DNA of 64,000 nt from Enterococcus crotali (GCF_000633635.1 NZ_AYPQ01000006.1:62001-126000); one strand, 5' to 3'. Counted from the stretch's first letter, positions 1 to 8,861 are shown. Numbers and translations are program-made. Notes: generated by a model not told the origin, from the sequence alone.

Positions 1-1153
1 TATGACCGCCGACCATGGTATAAGGAATGTTTGATTTCAACAGCATTTCTTCCATTACACGTGACTGGGCATTCGTACGATACAAGACTGCAAAATCTCC
101 ATAAATACGGTCTTTTTCGCGCATTTCTTTTTGGATCTGTCCCACGATAAACTGCGTTTCATCCCGTTCATTATCGCCACGATAATAAACGATTTTTTCT
201 CCGTCGGTATTTTCTGTCCATAATTTTTTATCACGACGATTACGGTTATTTTTGATAACATTATTCGCTGCATCCAGAATTTTTTTAGTTGAGCGATAAT
301 TTTGTTCCAACATAATAACGGAAGCATCTGGATAATCTTTTTCAAAATCCAAGATATTCTGCATATCTGCGCCACGCCAACCGTAGATACTTTGGTCAGC
401 ATCACCCACGACACATAAATTTTTGAAACGTGCCGCCAACATATTGACTAAAGTGTACTGAGCATGGTTAGTATCTTGATACTCATCTACGTGAATATAG
501 TGGAATTTATTTTGATAATACGTCAATGAATCAGGATGTTCATTGAATAAACGAATCGTATTCATGATTAAATCATCGAAGTCCATACACTGATTGTTTC
601 TTAATTCTTTTTGATACATCTTATAACATTTTGCAACGACTTGCTCATATGGTGTTCCTTGCAATTCCTCCACTTTTTCAGGAGTTTGCAGCTCATTTTT
701 AGCATTACTGATTGTTCCTAAAATCGAGCGAGGATCATATTTTTTCACATCAATATTCAGTTCATTTAAAATTCGTTTCATTAATGTCCGTTGTTCAGAA
801 GTATCAATGATCGTAAAATTGCGATTATAACCAATATGGTCAACATCTCTGCGCAAAATTCGTACACACATTGAGTGAAATGTGGAAACCCAAACATCAT
901 TTCCGCCAACCTCTAATAATTTCCCAACCCGCTCTCTCATTTCTTTTGCGGCTTTATTGGTAAATGTGATCGCTAAAATATTCCACGGATTCACATCTTT
1001 TTCTTCAATTAAATAGGCAATGCGGTGTGTTAATACTCTCGTCTTTCCGCTACCTGCACCCGCCATAACTAATAAAGGCCCTTCTGTATGTAGAACGGCT
1101 TCTTTTTGTCTCGGGTTCATACCTTGGATCAAGGCGTTTTCTTGTGCCATCAT
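1..1153 (-). CDS. pcrA: ATP-dependent DNA helicase PcrA (N-terminal part)
   Basis: Superfamily 1A 3'-5' DNA helicase acting in DNA repair and in rolling-circle plasmid replication of Gram-positives. The reading frame stays open to the left edge, so only about 384 N-terminal residues of a ~740-residue family are present. Visible motifs: Walker A AGAGSGKT near residues 31-38, the ITFTNKAA motif Ia, the DEYQDTN Walker B box, and [14 protein letters not shown] (motif III). The start is the first of two adjacent ATGs (1153 and 1150); GAGAGG lies six bases upstream. The CRISPR array lies upstream of its start. Identification is firm; the C-terminal half is outside the window. Confidence 0.96.
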   Translation of the reverse strand, partial: MMAQENALIQGMNPRQKEAVLHTEGPLLVMAGAGSGKTRVLTHRIAYLIEEKDVNPWNILAITFTNKAAKEMRERVGKLLEVGGNDVWVSTFHSMCVRILRRDVDHIGYNRNFTIIDTSEQRTLMKRILNELNIDVKKYDPRSILGTISNAKNELQTPEKVEELQGTPYEQVVAKCYKMYQKELRNNQCMDFDDLIMNTIRLFNEHPDSLTYYQNKFHYIHVDEYQDTNHAQYTLVNMLAARFKNLCVVGDADQSIYGWRGADMQNILDFEKDYPDASVIMLEQNYRSTKKILDAANNVIKNNRNRRDKKLWTENTDGEKIVYYRGDNERDETQFIVGQIQKEMREKDRIYGDFAVLYRTNAQSRVMEEMLLKSNIPYTMVGGH

Positions 1154-1310
1154 CAACGTCCTCTCTCTTTTTTCAATCTTATACATTATACCAAATATAG
1201 CAGGAAAATTCTTTAATAATGATGGAATTCTCGGAACAATATTTTCTTTTTGAACGATGTTGATTATGATGACAACTCAACTTTACTTATTGTTTTTGTT
1301 GATTCGAAAG

Positions 1311-1880
1311 GGATAAAAAAACTCACTCAATAAAGAGTGAGACCAAAAAATAAAAAGTACAAAGACTGCTAAATAGTATTTCAATCCACTCACTCAATAA
1401 AGAGTGAGACCTAAATTGCTACCCCAACCAGCTAGACGACCACTAATTTCAACCCACTCACTCAATAAAGAGTGAGACACACAAGCAGAAGGTTCTGATT
1501 TTTCACACGCAGATTTCAATCCACTCACTCAATAAAGAGTGAGACTCAATTTTTTGTTTCAAATCATCCATCAACTTTTATTTCAATCCACTCACTCAAT
1601 AAAGAGTGAGACTGGAATGACGAGTTGAAGTATCAAAAAGGCTTACTATTTCAATCCACTCACTCAATAAAGAGTGAGACTCTTTCGCACTGATCACGCT
1701 AACTTTCTTCTTAGAATTTCAATCCACTCACTCAATAAAGAGTGAGACCGAACAAAGTCCAGCTTGTTGATTTTCGTAAAACATTTCAATCCACTCACTC
1801 AATAAAGAGTGAGACGTTTTAAAGAAAAATCGTTCCTTTTATCGTTAATTTCAATCCACTCACTCAATAAAGAGTGAGAC
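1311..1880 (-). CRISPR. CRISPR array, type I-C-like repeats, no cas genes in window
   Basis: Nine 33-base repeats at 1311-1343 (degenerate), 1378-1410, 1446-1478, 1513-1545, 1580-1612, 1648-1680, 1716-1748, 1783-1815 and 1848-1880, separated by eight unique spacers of 32-35 bases. Read on the minus strand, the repeat begins GTCTCACTC, has a six-base loop, and ends GAGTGAGTGGATTGAAAT. The 7-bp stem and the GTGGATTGAAAT 3' end are hallmarks of type I-C repeats. The leftmost repeat has lost its last ten bases and the third from the left has a T-to-C change (CAACCC). This puts the old, leader-distal end on the left and transcription on the minus strand. Neighbours are pcrA and an amylase, with no cas genes. 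Confidence 0.97.
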
Positions 1881-1988
1881 AGCGAAAAAGTAATAAAAAA
1901 CTTACAAATTCGCTATTTTAAAATATTAAATCCAACTGAAAATGAAAAAAAGATGAGAAAAAATGCTATTCACCCTCTATTTTCAGCT
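1881..1988 (-). promoter_or_regulatory. Candidate CRISPR leader
   Basis: A/T-rich stretch next to the intact, leader-proximal end of the array. By position it should hold the promoter and the integration site for new spacers. I see no unambiguous -35/-10 pair, so the call rests on location, AT content and array polarity. Confidence 0.45.
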
Positions 1989-2046
1989 AAATTCTGGTGC
2001 GGATCTCCTAGTAATTCCATGGGCACTAACGGTCCGCACCAAATTT
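1989..2046. other. Long imperfect hairpin between CRISPR leader and amylase
   Basis: TGGTGCGGA (1995-2003) pairs perfectly with TCCGCACCA (2033-2041). The stem extends outward as AAATT/AATTT (1989-1993 with 2042-2046) around one bulged C, giving 14 bp. The loop contains CTAGT..ACTAA and the palindrome CCATGG. There is no immediate U-run on either strand, so this is not a standard terminator. It could be a small structured RNA, a protein site or a relic of a palindromic repeat. Confidence 0.5.
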
Positions 2047-2167
2047 CCATGTATCCTAAATTTTTTCTTACTATACTTAGTATAATTATTCTTTAAACGG
2101 AAGTCACGCTCTATTTTATATATCATTTAACACGAGTGGTAAGTACTTCTTTTCATTATTCTCCTTA

Positions 2168-3652
2168 CTAAGTCAGACCTTCAATTCCCCTACTCAATTT
2201 TTCAACACTCTCTTCATTTACATAGACAGAAATTTCGCCACCGTTTACTGGAAATGTTCCTGCACCTGTTTCATCTAATGTTACTTTCGTATCATTATTT
2301 CCTAAAATATCAACAAATATTTTACCAGCGTGTACTGCGCTGATCGTCATTATTTTTTGCCCCGCCTGGGCGTTCGTCATGATAACCGCATAGCCGGACT
2401 TTTCTCGATCGAATGTGCCCGTTCTAATCCAGCCGATTACATTTGGATCATCAAAATAATCCATTTCACTCCCATAGGCTAAATGTTCACGAATTTTCAG
2501 CAATAATTCTAGATCTTTTCCTACAGCATCTACATCTTGCGTTGGAATCCCAAACAAATCTCCCCAAAAAACGACTGGTGTTCCTGCTTTTCTCAACAAA
2601 ATCAGTGCATACGCATGCACTTTGAACCAGCCATCGACCCATGACTCTAAACTTTGACCTTTTTGAGTGTCATGATTATCAACAAAAGTCACAGCCCATT
2701 CTGCACGCTCTTTAGCCAATGTTCCTTCAAAAATATTACGCATATCGTAGCGGCCGTCAGAGTTAGCAGCTTCATAAAAATGATAATGCAACGGCACATC
2801 AAATAAAGAGATCAGTGTTCCAGAACTATCGATATAATTCGTTAATTTTCCCAGTTCACCATTCCAATACTCTCCAACTACAAACAAGTCTTTGCCTTTT
2901 TCTTTTCTTCTATTTAATAACCAATCGACAAAATAATTAAATTGAATATGTTTGACCGCATCTAAACGATAACCATCAACATCTGTCAAACTCTGATACC
3001 ATTTTCCCCATTTGTCTAGCTGCTGAATTGTTTCAGGGTATTCCATGTCTAAATTACAACCCATCAAATAATCGTAGTTGCCATTTTCATTATCAACTTC
3101 TTGTTCCCAGCCCTTTCCACCAAAATTGAAAATACCATGATCCTTCCTTCGATCATCATAATCAACACCTGAAAAATTTTTCCACGTCCAAATATACTCA
3201 TTGTATTGACCGTTTCTTCCTGGAAAAGTAAATTTCGTCCACGCTGAAATCTCTTCTTCACCACTTAGCGCTTCGTTCCGATCATCAGGATGATATTTTA
3301 CTGCTGAAACATCTTCTTCTTCATCTGCACCCATAAAATGATCAAAAACAATATCTCCATAAACTTCCATTCCATTTGCTTTCAATACTTTGATACAAGT
3401 CAAATACTCTTCTAGTGTGCCATATTTCGTTGGAATCGTTCCCTTTTGATCAAACTCGCCTAAATCATATAAATCATAAGGTGCGTATCCTACATCTTCT
3501 AGACCATTTGCTCCTTTATAAGCAGGTGGAAGCCAAACCCCATTGATTCCTTTGTTATGCAAATTTTCGGCTAATTCGCTCAGACGCTTCCAATGTTGCC
3601 CATCTGCTGGTAGGTACCATTCAAACCCTTGTAAGATTGTACGATTATGCAT
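2168..3652 (-). CDS. Cytoplasmic alpha-amylase (GH13, subfamily 5 type)
   Basis: A 494-residue glycoside hydrolase of clan GH-H that hydrolyses internal alpha-1,4 bonds of maltodextrin or glycogen. There is no signal peptide, so it should act in the cytoplasm. The (beta/alpha)8 motifs are present: DIVFDH near 100-105, DGYRLDAVKH with nucleophile Asp231, GEYW with acid/base Glu261, and FVDNHD with Asp328. The start follows GGAGGG seven bases upstream. It is a single gene, divergent from fruR; the two share a ~185-base promoter region. Maltohexaose-forming specificity is possible in this subfamily and cannot be settled here. Confidence 0.93.
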   Translation of the reverse strand: MHNRTILQGFEWYLPADGQHWKRLSELAENLHNKGINGVWLPPAYKGANGLEDVGYAPYDLYDLGEFDQKGTIPTKYGTLEEYLTCIKVLKANGMEVYGDIVFDHFMGADEEEDVSAVKYHPDDRNEALSGEEEISAWTKFTFPGRNGQYNEYIWTWKNFSGVDYDDRRKDHGIFNFGGKGWEQEVDNENGNYDYLMGCNLDMEYPETIQQLDKWGKWYQSLTDVDGYRLDAVKHIQFNYFVDWLLNRRKEKGKDLFVVGEYWNGELGKLTNYIDSSGTLISLFDVPLHYHFYEAANSDGRYDMRNIFEGTLAKERAEWAVTFVDNHDTQKGQSLESWVDGWFKVHAYALILLRKAGTPVVFWGDLFGIPTQDVDAVGKDLELLLKIREHLAYGSEMDYFDDPNVIGWIRTGTFDREKSGYAVIMTNAQAGQKIMTISAVHAGKIFVDILGNNDTKVTLDETGAGTFPVNGGEISVYVNEESVEKLSRGIEGLT

Positions 3653-3758
3653 ATGTATCCCTCCGATTTATCTAACTTCATTAAGCCAAAGAACAAACCT
3701 CTTTGTCAAATAATAAAATTTGGGTTCTTTTACACTACTTCTTGAGCGTTTTAAAACT

Positions 3759-3817
3759 TTTTTGATCGTTTTTGACTGTTTTTGATTGCATCAGCTATTT
3801 AGATATGCTATTATAAT
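3759..3817 (+). promoter_or_regulatory. fruRKA promoter with three tandem decamer operators
   Basis: Three back-to-back decamers, TTTTTGATCG, TTTTTGACTG and TTTTTGATTG (3759-3788), precede a -10 box TATAAT at 3812-3817. A partial fourth copy (TTCTTGAGCG) lies near 3739. DeoR-family sugar regulators typically bind such direct repeats, so this is probably the FruR operator. No good -35 is seen at the right spacing, which suggests that the operator overlaps it. Confidence 0.6.
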
Positions 3818-3837
3818 CATTGAAAAGAGGTGTGAAA

Positions 3838-4590
3838 ATGCTTACAGAAGAAAGACATCAAGCAATTTTACGTTTACTAGACCAACAGTCAGTTGTTAAA
3901 TCTCAAGAATTATCTACCCTTTTAAACGCTTCTGAATCAACAATTCGTCGTGATCTACAAGAATTAGAGGACGCAGAGTTACTTGAACGTGTTCATGGCG
4001 GTGCTAAACGGATTCTAAATTTAGGTTTTGAACAAGACATGACTGAAAAATCAGTCAAAAACACTCAAGAAAAACAAGCAATCGCTTCTTTAGCTGCTGA
4101 ATTTGTTCATGATGGCGATGTTATATATCTAGATGCTGGTTCAACTACTTTAGAAATGCTGCCATTTTTAATAGGTAAAAATATCACAGTTGTTACAAAT
4201 TCTGTCCATCATGCTGCGAAATTAGGCGACCTAAACATTAATACGATCATTCTTGGCGGAGCGCTAAAACTATCTACAAAAGCAATTATCGGAGCAACTG
4301 GGATGGAGCAACTAGCTCATTTTCGCTTCAATAAAGTCTTTATGGGCATGAATGGTGTCCATCTTGAATTTGGTTTGACCACTCCTGATCCTGAAGAAGC
4401 TGCTTTAAAACGTTTGGCTATTGCCCAAGCAGAAGAAGCATATGTTTTAGTTGATCAAACTAAATTAAACAAAGTAACCTTCACAAAAGTAACTGAGCTA
4501 CAGGATGTGACTCTACTTACCAACCACTGTTCCTCAGAGTTACTTGAACAATTTCAGAAAATAACAACGATCAAGGAGGCAGGACAATGA
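3838..4590 (+). CDS. fruR: FruR, DeoR-family regulator of the fructose operon
   Basis: A 250-residue repressor of the DeoR family. The N-terminal winged helix (EERHQAILRLLDQQ...TIRRDLQELE, about residues 4-55) binds DNA. The C-terminal sugar-phosphate sensor (DeoRC) has the usual DAGSTTLEM and TNSVHHA motifs and should sense fructose 1-phosphate. A TTG 18 bases upstream is in frame, but the ATG at 3838 has GAGGTG at correct spacing and fits family length. The stop overlaps the fruK start (ATGA), implying translational coupling. Likely autoregulated through the decamers just upstream. Confidence 0.93.
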   Translation: MLTEERHQAILRLLDQQSVVKSQELSTLLNASESTIRRDLQELEDAELLERVHGGAKRILNLGFEQDMTEKSVKNTQEKQAIASLAAEFVHDGDVIYLDAGSTTLEMLPFLIGKNITVVTNSVHHAAKLGDLNINTIILGGALKLSTKAIIGATGMEQLAHFRFNKVFMGMNGVHLEFGLTTPDPEEAALKRLAIAQAEEAYVLVDQTKLNKVTFTKVTELQDVTLLTNHCSSELLEQFQKITTIKEAGQ

Positions 4591-5501
4591 TTTACACAGT
4601 AACATTAAATCCTTCAATCGATTATATCGTCCATGTAGAAGGTCTTAAATTAGGTGATTTAAATCGAATGACCAATGACTTTAAGTTACCAGGCGGCAAA
4701 GGAATCAACGTTTCAAGAATATTAAAAAGGATTCATGCTGAATCAACGGCACTAGGTTTTTTAGGTGGATTTACAGGGACTTTCATTGCTGATTGGTTGG
4801 CCAAAGAACAAATCCAGACTAATTTTACAACCGTTCGTGAAGATACTCGGATCAATATCAAACTAAAATCTGAAACAGAAACTGAGATCAATGGTTTAGG
4901 ACCTGCTATCTGCAACGAAGAAATGCAAGACCTCAAGCAAGCATTAAGCCTTATTTCAGAAGGAGACATCGTCGTCCTTTCTGGAAGTACACCTGCAACA
5001 CTACGTGAAGGGTTTTATGAAGAATTGATTCAGATCATCAAAGATAAAAATGCTGAGTTTATCATTGATACAACAGGCAAAGATTTATTAAATGCATTAC
5101 CTCAAAAACCACTACTGATCAAACCGAATAACCATGAATTAGCTGAACTATTCAATGTTGAATTTCAAACGATGGAAGATATTTTACCATTCGGGGAACG
5201 TTTATTAGAAGATGGTGCTAAACATGTAATTATTTCAATGGCTGGCGACGGCGCTTTGCTCTTTACAGAAGAAGGCATCTATCGCTCAAACGTATTAAAA
5301 CGACCATTAAAAAACTCTGTAGGCGCTGGCGATTCGATGATTGCTGGATTTGTCGGAACATTTGCTAAAAATGGTGACCCAATTGAGGCGTTCAAGTGGG
5401 GAGTTGCTTGTGGCAGCGCTACTGCTTTTTCAGATGACTTAGCATCTGCTGATCTTATCAATGAATTAATTTCAGAAGTGGACATTGAGAAAATTAAGTA
5501 A
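4587..5501 (+). CDS. fruK: 1-phosphofructokinase
   Basis: A 304-residue PfkB/ribokinase-family kinase that converts fructose 1-phosphate + ATP to fructose 1,6-bisphosphate, feeding PTS-imported fructose into glycolysis. The N-terminal PfkB signature (GGKGINVSR, about residues 38-46) and the C-terminal anion-hole/catalytic-base motif VGAGDSMIAGF (Asp near residue 250) are intact. It overlaps fruR by four bases and is followed, after two repeat copies, by fruA. This is the standard fruRKA order. Confidence 0.95.
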   Translation: MIYTVTLNPSIDYIVHVEGLKLGDLNRMTNDFKLPGGKGINVSRILKRIHAESTALGFLGGFTGTFIADWLAKEQIQTNFTTVREDTRINIKLKSETETEINGLGPAICNEEMQDLKQALSLISEGDIVVLSGSTPATLREGFYEELIQIIKDKNAEFIIDTTGKDLLNALPQKPLLIKPNNHELAELFNVEFQTMEDILPFGERLLEDGAKHVIISMAGDGALLFTEEGIYRSNVLKRPLKNSVGAGDSMIAGFVGTFAKNGDPIEAFKWGVACGSATAFSDDLASADLINELISEVDIEKIK

Positions 5502-5540
5502 CTTTAAATTTTCTATAGGATTAACCGATTTGTTCCGCTT

Positions 5541-5782
5541 TTATACTATCTAACTTCAAGGGCTAGCCTTTCGGGAAAAAGATAAAATCCGATTGTGGTA
5601 AAAAACGCCACCCTCTGATTTTCCTATTTTCCTGTCAAGGCTGACCAAGCTCTTTCAGCTTTTATACTATCTAGCTTCAAGCGCTAGCCTTTCGGGAAAA
5701 AGATAAAATCTGATTGTGGCAAAAAACGCCACCCTCTGATTTTCCTATTTTCCTGTCAAGGCTGACCAAGCTCTTTCAGCTT
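5541..5782 (+). repeat. Tandem 121-bp palindromic repeat between fruK and fruA
   Basis: Two near-identical 121-base units (5541-5661 and 5662-5782). Each folds as nested stems: AGCCTT/AAGGCT, GGAAAA/TTTTCC, AAAATC/GATTTT, and an apical GTGGC (or GTGGT)-A-rich loop-GCCAC hairpin. The second copy ends in TTTCAGCTTTT and runs into the fruA Shine-Dalgarno (AGGAGG at 5791). A module just before it (about 5505-5540, AGGATTAACCGATTTG...) recurs before pucR. It belongs to the dispersed family also found at 12777, 18790, 24040, 25935, 27108 and, degenerate, at 30591 and 58165. Confidence 0.9.
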
Positions 5783-5803
5783 TTAAAATTAGGAGGAAAA
5801 ACA

Positions 5804-7726
5804 ATGAACATCAAAGACTTACTAGTCAAAGACGTGATGATTATGGATCTGCAAGCGACCGATAAAAAAGGTGCGATCGATGAAATGGTCCAAAAAATGT
5901 ACGATGGCGGTAGAATTTCTGATATCAATACTTACAAAGAAGGAATTTTAAACCGAGAAGCTCAAACTTCAACAGGTCTTGGCGATGGAATCGCCATGCC
6001 TCACGCCAAAAATAGTGCTGTCAAAGAAGCTACTGTCCTATTTGCCAAAAGCAATAAAGGTGTTGATTACGAAGCCTTAGATGGACAACCAACTTACTTA
6101 TTCTTTATGATTGCTGCTCCAGAGGGCGCTAATGACACTCATTTACAAGCATTGGCCGCCTTATCTAGATTGTTGATTGATCCTGATTTTGTCGCAAAAT
6201 TAAAAGAAACAAAAACGCCAGAAGAAGTTCAAAATCTATTTCAATCTGCCGAAGAAGCGAAAGAAGCCGAAGAAAAACAAGAACAAGTGGAAGAAGCCTC
6301 TAAAAACACTCAGGATACCAACCGTAAATTCGTCGTTGCTGTTACCGCTTGTCCTACTGGAATTGCCCATACATACATGGCTGAAGATGCCTTGAAGAAA
6401 AAAGCCAAAGAAATGGGTATCGAGATCAAAGTTGAAACAAATGGGTCTGAAGGAATTAAAAATCGTCTAACTGCTGAAGACATCGCTCGTGCAGATGGTG
6501 TCATTGTTGCAGCCGACAAAAAAGTAGAAATGAATCGCTTTGATGGCAAAGAATTAGTCAACCGTCCAGTTAGCGATGGGATTCGTAAAACAGAAGAATT
6601 AATCACACTGGCAACGAATGGTTCAGCACCGATCTTTCATAGTTCTGAATCAGATACAAGTGAAGAAGATAGTTCTGCCGATGGTTCTGTTGGTTCAAGA
6701 ATTTATAAAGACCTGATGAATGGCGTCTCTCACATGCTTCCTTTTGTTATTGGCGGCGGGATCGCAATCGCACTTTCATTTATGATCGATCAATTTATTG
6801 GTGTTCCTCAAGATCAGCTAAGTATGCTTGGTAATTATAATGAAGCAGCTTCTTGGTTCAATCAAATCGGTAGTGCAGCCTTTGGATTTATGTTACCTGT
6901 CTTAGCAGGATTTATTGCTTCAAGTATTGCTGATCGTCCTGGATTGATTGTAGGGTTCGCTGCTGGTGCGTTAGCGAATACCGGTGGGGCTGGGTTTTTA
7001 GGTGCTTTAGTAGGTGGTTTCCTTGCTGGATATGTTATTATTTTCTTGAAAAAACTTTTCAAAGGTTTGCCTAAATCACTTGATGGCATCAAAACAATTC
7101 TATTTTATCCAGTTTTTGGTTTACTGATTACTGGTGGATTAATGCTCTTAGTTAATATTCCAATGAAAGTTATCAATGATGGATTGAATGGTTTCTTACT
7201 AAGTTTAGATGGAACAAATGCCGCACTTTTAGGCGCTTTACTTGGCGGGATGATGGCGATCGACTTAGGTGGTCCGATCAACAAAGCAGCTTATGTATTC
7301 GGGACAGCTTCCATTGCTGCAACTGTTACAGAAGGCGGTAGTATCATTATGGCTTCTGTTATGGCAGGTGGTATGGTTCCTCCATTGGCTATTTTTATTG
7401 CAACGTTGATCTTCAAAAATAAATTTACGCAAGACCAAAAAGATGCTGGATTGACCAACTTAGTAATGGGTCTATCTTTTGTTACTGAAGGGGCGATTCC
7501 ATTTGCTGCAGCTGATCCGATACGAGTGATACCAAGCTTTGTTGTTGGTTCAGCATTAGCTGGTGGTTTAGTCGGTGGTTTTGGGATTCGCCTACTAGCT
7601 CCTCATGGCGGAATCTTTGTAGCATTATTGCTTAGTCACCCAATCTTATATTTGGTATTTATCGCAATCGGGGCAGTTATTTCTGCTTTGATTTTAGGAA
7701 TTGTAAAAAAACCAGTTACACAATAA
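5804..7726 (+). CDS. fruA: Fructose-specific PTS enzyme IIABC
   Basis: A 640-residue membrane permease that phosphorylates fructose to fructose 1-phosphate during uptake. Domain order: EIIA (1-150; phospho-His67 in GDGIAMPHAKN), an acidic linker, EIIB (about 174-275; phospho-Cys183 in TACPTGIAHT), and EIIC (about 300-640, ~8-10 hydrophobic segments). The frame is open upstream to 5714, but that part is repeat DNA. The ATG at 5804, eight bases after AGGAGG, is the natural start and matches EIIA alignments. Co-transcribed with fruR and fruK, with a strong terminator after it. Confidence 0.96.
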   Translation: MNIKDLLVKDVMIMDLQATDKKGAIDEMVQKMYDGGRISDINTYKEGILNREAQTSTGLGDGIAMPHAKNSAVKEATVLFAKSNKGVDYEALDGQPTYLFFMIAAPEGANDTHLQALAALSRLLIDPDFVAKLKETKTPEEVQNLFQSAEEAKEAEEKQEQVEEASKNTQDTNRKFVVAVTACPTGIAHTYMAEDALKKKAKEMGIEIKVETNGSEGIKNRLTAEDIARADGVIVAADKKVEMNRFDGKELVNRPVSDGIRKTEELITLATNGSAPIFHSSESDTSEEDSSADGSVGSRIYKDLMNGVSHMLPFVIGGGIAIALSFMIDQFIGVPQDQLSMLGNYNEAASWFNQIGSAAFGFMLPVLAGFIASSIADRPGLIVGFAAGALANTGGAGFLGALVGGFLAGYVIIFLKKLFKGLPKSLDGIKTILFYPVFGLLITGGLMLLVNIPMKVINDGLNGFLLSLDGTNAALLGALLGGMMAIDLGGPINKAAYVFGTASIAATVTEGGSIIMASVMAGGMVPPLAIFIATLIFKNKFTQDQKDAGLTNLVMGLSFVTEGAIPFAAADPIRVIPSFVVGSALAGGLVGGFGIRLLAPHGGIFVALLLSHPILYLVFIAIGAVISALILGIVKKPVTQ

Positions 7727-7737
7727 ATAACTTATTA

Positions 7738-7783
7738 AACCTCAACGAAAGAGAGTACGCTCTCTATTCCTTGAGGTTTTTTC
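7738..7783 (+). terminator. Rho-independent terminator of fruRKA
   Basis: CCTCAA...GAGAG-TACG-CTCTC...TTGAGG stem followed by TTTTTTC, directly after the fruA stop. Confidence 0.9.
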
Positions 7784-7933
7784 TTTGACACAAAATTTGG
7801 ATCGTTTACGTTTATATCATTCGCTTTAAAAAAAAATCTATATTAAACTATAATTGAGAAACATGCACTCTTTACGCATTAAATATTTCTTCACTAAAAC
7901 AATAATATCTTTAAGACTGATCAGAAAGGATGA

Positions 7934-7955
7934 CTATAATGATTTTTCATTATAG
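7934..7955 (+). promoter_or_regulatory. Hairpin over the start region of the SDR gene
   Basis: CTATAATGA-TTTT-TCATTATAG is a perfect 9-bp hairpin. CGGTTTTTT follows four bases before the SDR start codon. It covers the ATG of the small upstream ORF. As RNA it could act as an attenuator or hide the ribosome site. Confidence 0.5.
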
Positions 7956-7971
7956 CGGTTTTTTAATATGA
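7939..7971 (+). CDS. Possible 10-residue leader peptide overlapping the SDR start
   Basis: The ORF ATG ATT TTT CAT TAT AGC GGT TTT TTA ATA TGA encodes MIFHYSGFLI. An AGAAAGGAT ribosome site sits about eight bases upstream. Its TGA overlaps the ATG of the SDR gene (ATGA), and the SDR gene has no ribosome site of its own. This looks like translational coupling to a leader ORF. It is very short, so chance remains possible. Confidence 0.4.
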   Translation: MIFHYSGFLI

Positions 7972-8714
7972 ATAGATTATTAGGTAAAGTAATGTTGATT
8001 ACAGAATGCGACAGCAGTATTGGTGTAGCTACAGCCAAATTAGCTGCCAATGAAGGGGCTATTGTCGTTTGCACAGCTAAGAATATGGATAAGCTTTCTA
8101 CTGTTATTTCAGCTACCTCTCAGCTCAATGGTGTAGCTACAGCGTTTCAACACAACATAAGTAATGTCAAAAGTTGGCGGAAAGTCATTTCTAATACCAT
8201 AAAAAGTTATGGGAAAATCGATGTGTTAGTTAATAATGCGGGCATTGCTGCTCCAAAAATGATGTTAGATTTATTAGCTGAGGATTGGCAAAAAATTCAA
8301 AGTATCGATGTAAATAGTCTCGTGTTCAGTATCAAGGAAGTCATTCCCTTTATGATAAAAAATGGAGGCGGCTCGATCGTAAATGTTTCATCCCTGGAAG
8401 GATTGGTTGGTTTATCAGACAATAGTCCTTACACTGCAGCAAAGGATGTTATTCGCTCGGTCTCACTTGAAGCGGCTTTTGAATATGCTAAACATAATAT
8501 TCGTGTCAATTCAATCTGTCCTGGCACTATCGATACACCTATGATTGAGACCACTTTTCCAACTATCAAAGCAACTTATAAAAAATCGGTTCATTTTCCC
8601 TACTTAGGAAAACCTGATGATATCGCTAATGGAATTATTTATCTTGCTTGTGACGAAGCCAGTTTTGTAACTGGTGCAGAATTAGTGATTGATGGAGACA
8701 GAATTGCACTGTGA
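7968..8714 (+). CDS. Short-chain dehydrogenase/reductase, atypical cofactor motif
   Basis: A 248-residue classical SDR. It has the NNAG structural motif, a catalytic Ser in the VNVSSLEG strand, YTAAK (Tyr-x-x-x-Lys), and the PG(T)IDTPM segment after beta-6. The N-terminal glycine-rich dinucleotide loop, normally TGxxxGIG, reads TECDSSIG, so two of the three glycines are missing and cofactor binding may be altered. The substrate is unknown. There is no Shine-Dalgarno at its own start; translation probably depends on the leader ORF at 7939. It is flanked by terminators, so probably monocistronic. Confidence 0.8.
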   Translation: MNRLLGKVMLITECDSSIGVATAKLAANEGAIVVCTAKNMDKLSTVISATSQLNGVATAFQHNISNVKSWRKVISNTIKSYGKIDVLVNNAGIAAPKMMLDLLAEDWQKIQSIDVNSLVFSIKEVIPFMIKNGGGSIVNVSSLEGLVGLSDNSPYTAAKDVIRSVSLEAAFEYAKHNIRVNSICPGTIDTPMIETTFPTIKATYKKSVHFPYLGKPDDIANGIIYLACDEASFVTGAELVIDGDRIAL

Positions 8715-8794
8715 TCACACTCGTTTAGCTAAGTTTTTGTCACGCACTTTCAAAAAATAACAAAGTAGATAAACAAATAGAGGAATCATAAAGC

Positions 8795-8831
8795 TAAAAC
8801 AGGATTTGCACTCATTGCAAATCCTGTTTTA
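8795..8831. terminator. Bidirectional terminator, SDR / HxlR
   Basis: Perfect 16-bp stem TAAAACAGGATTTGCA / TGCAAATCCTGTTTTA with a five-base loop, between two convergent genes. A/U tracts lie on both sides. Confidence 0.9.
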
Positions 8832-8861
8832 ATGTCTAACAAACAATTATCTTTTACGACT

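Noticed and set aside
1020-1253. 77-codon plus-strand frame over the pcrA start
   Set aside because: Antisense to pcrA and lacks a ribosome site.
1311-1880. Simple tandem repeat or minisatellite instead of CRISPR
   Set aside because: Spacers are unique, of uniform 32-35 bases, and the repeat has a palindromic stem and I-C-type end.
5714-5803. N-terminal extension of fruA
   Set aside because: The extra 30 codons translate repeat DNA; the ATG at 5804 has AGGAGG and matches EIIA.
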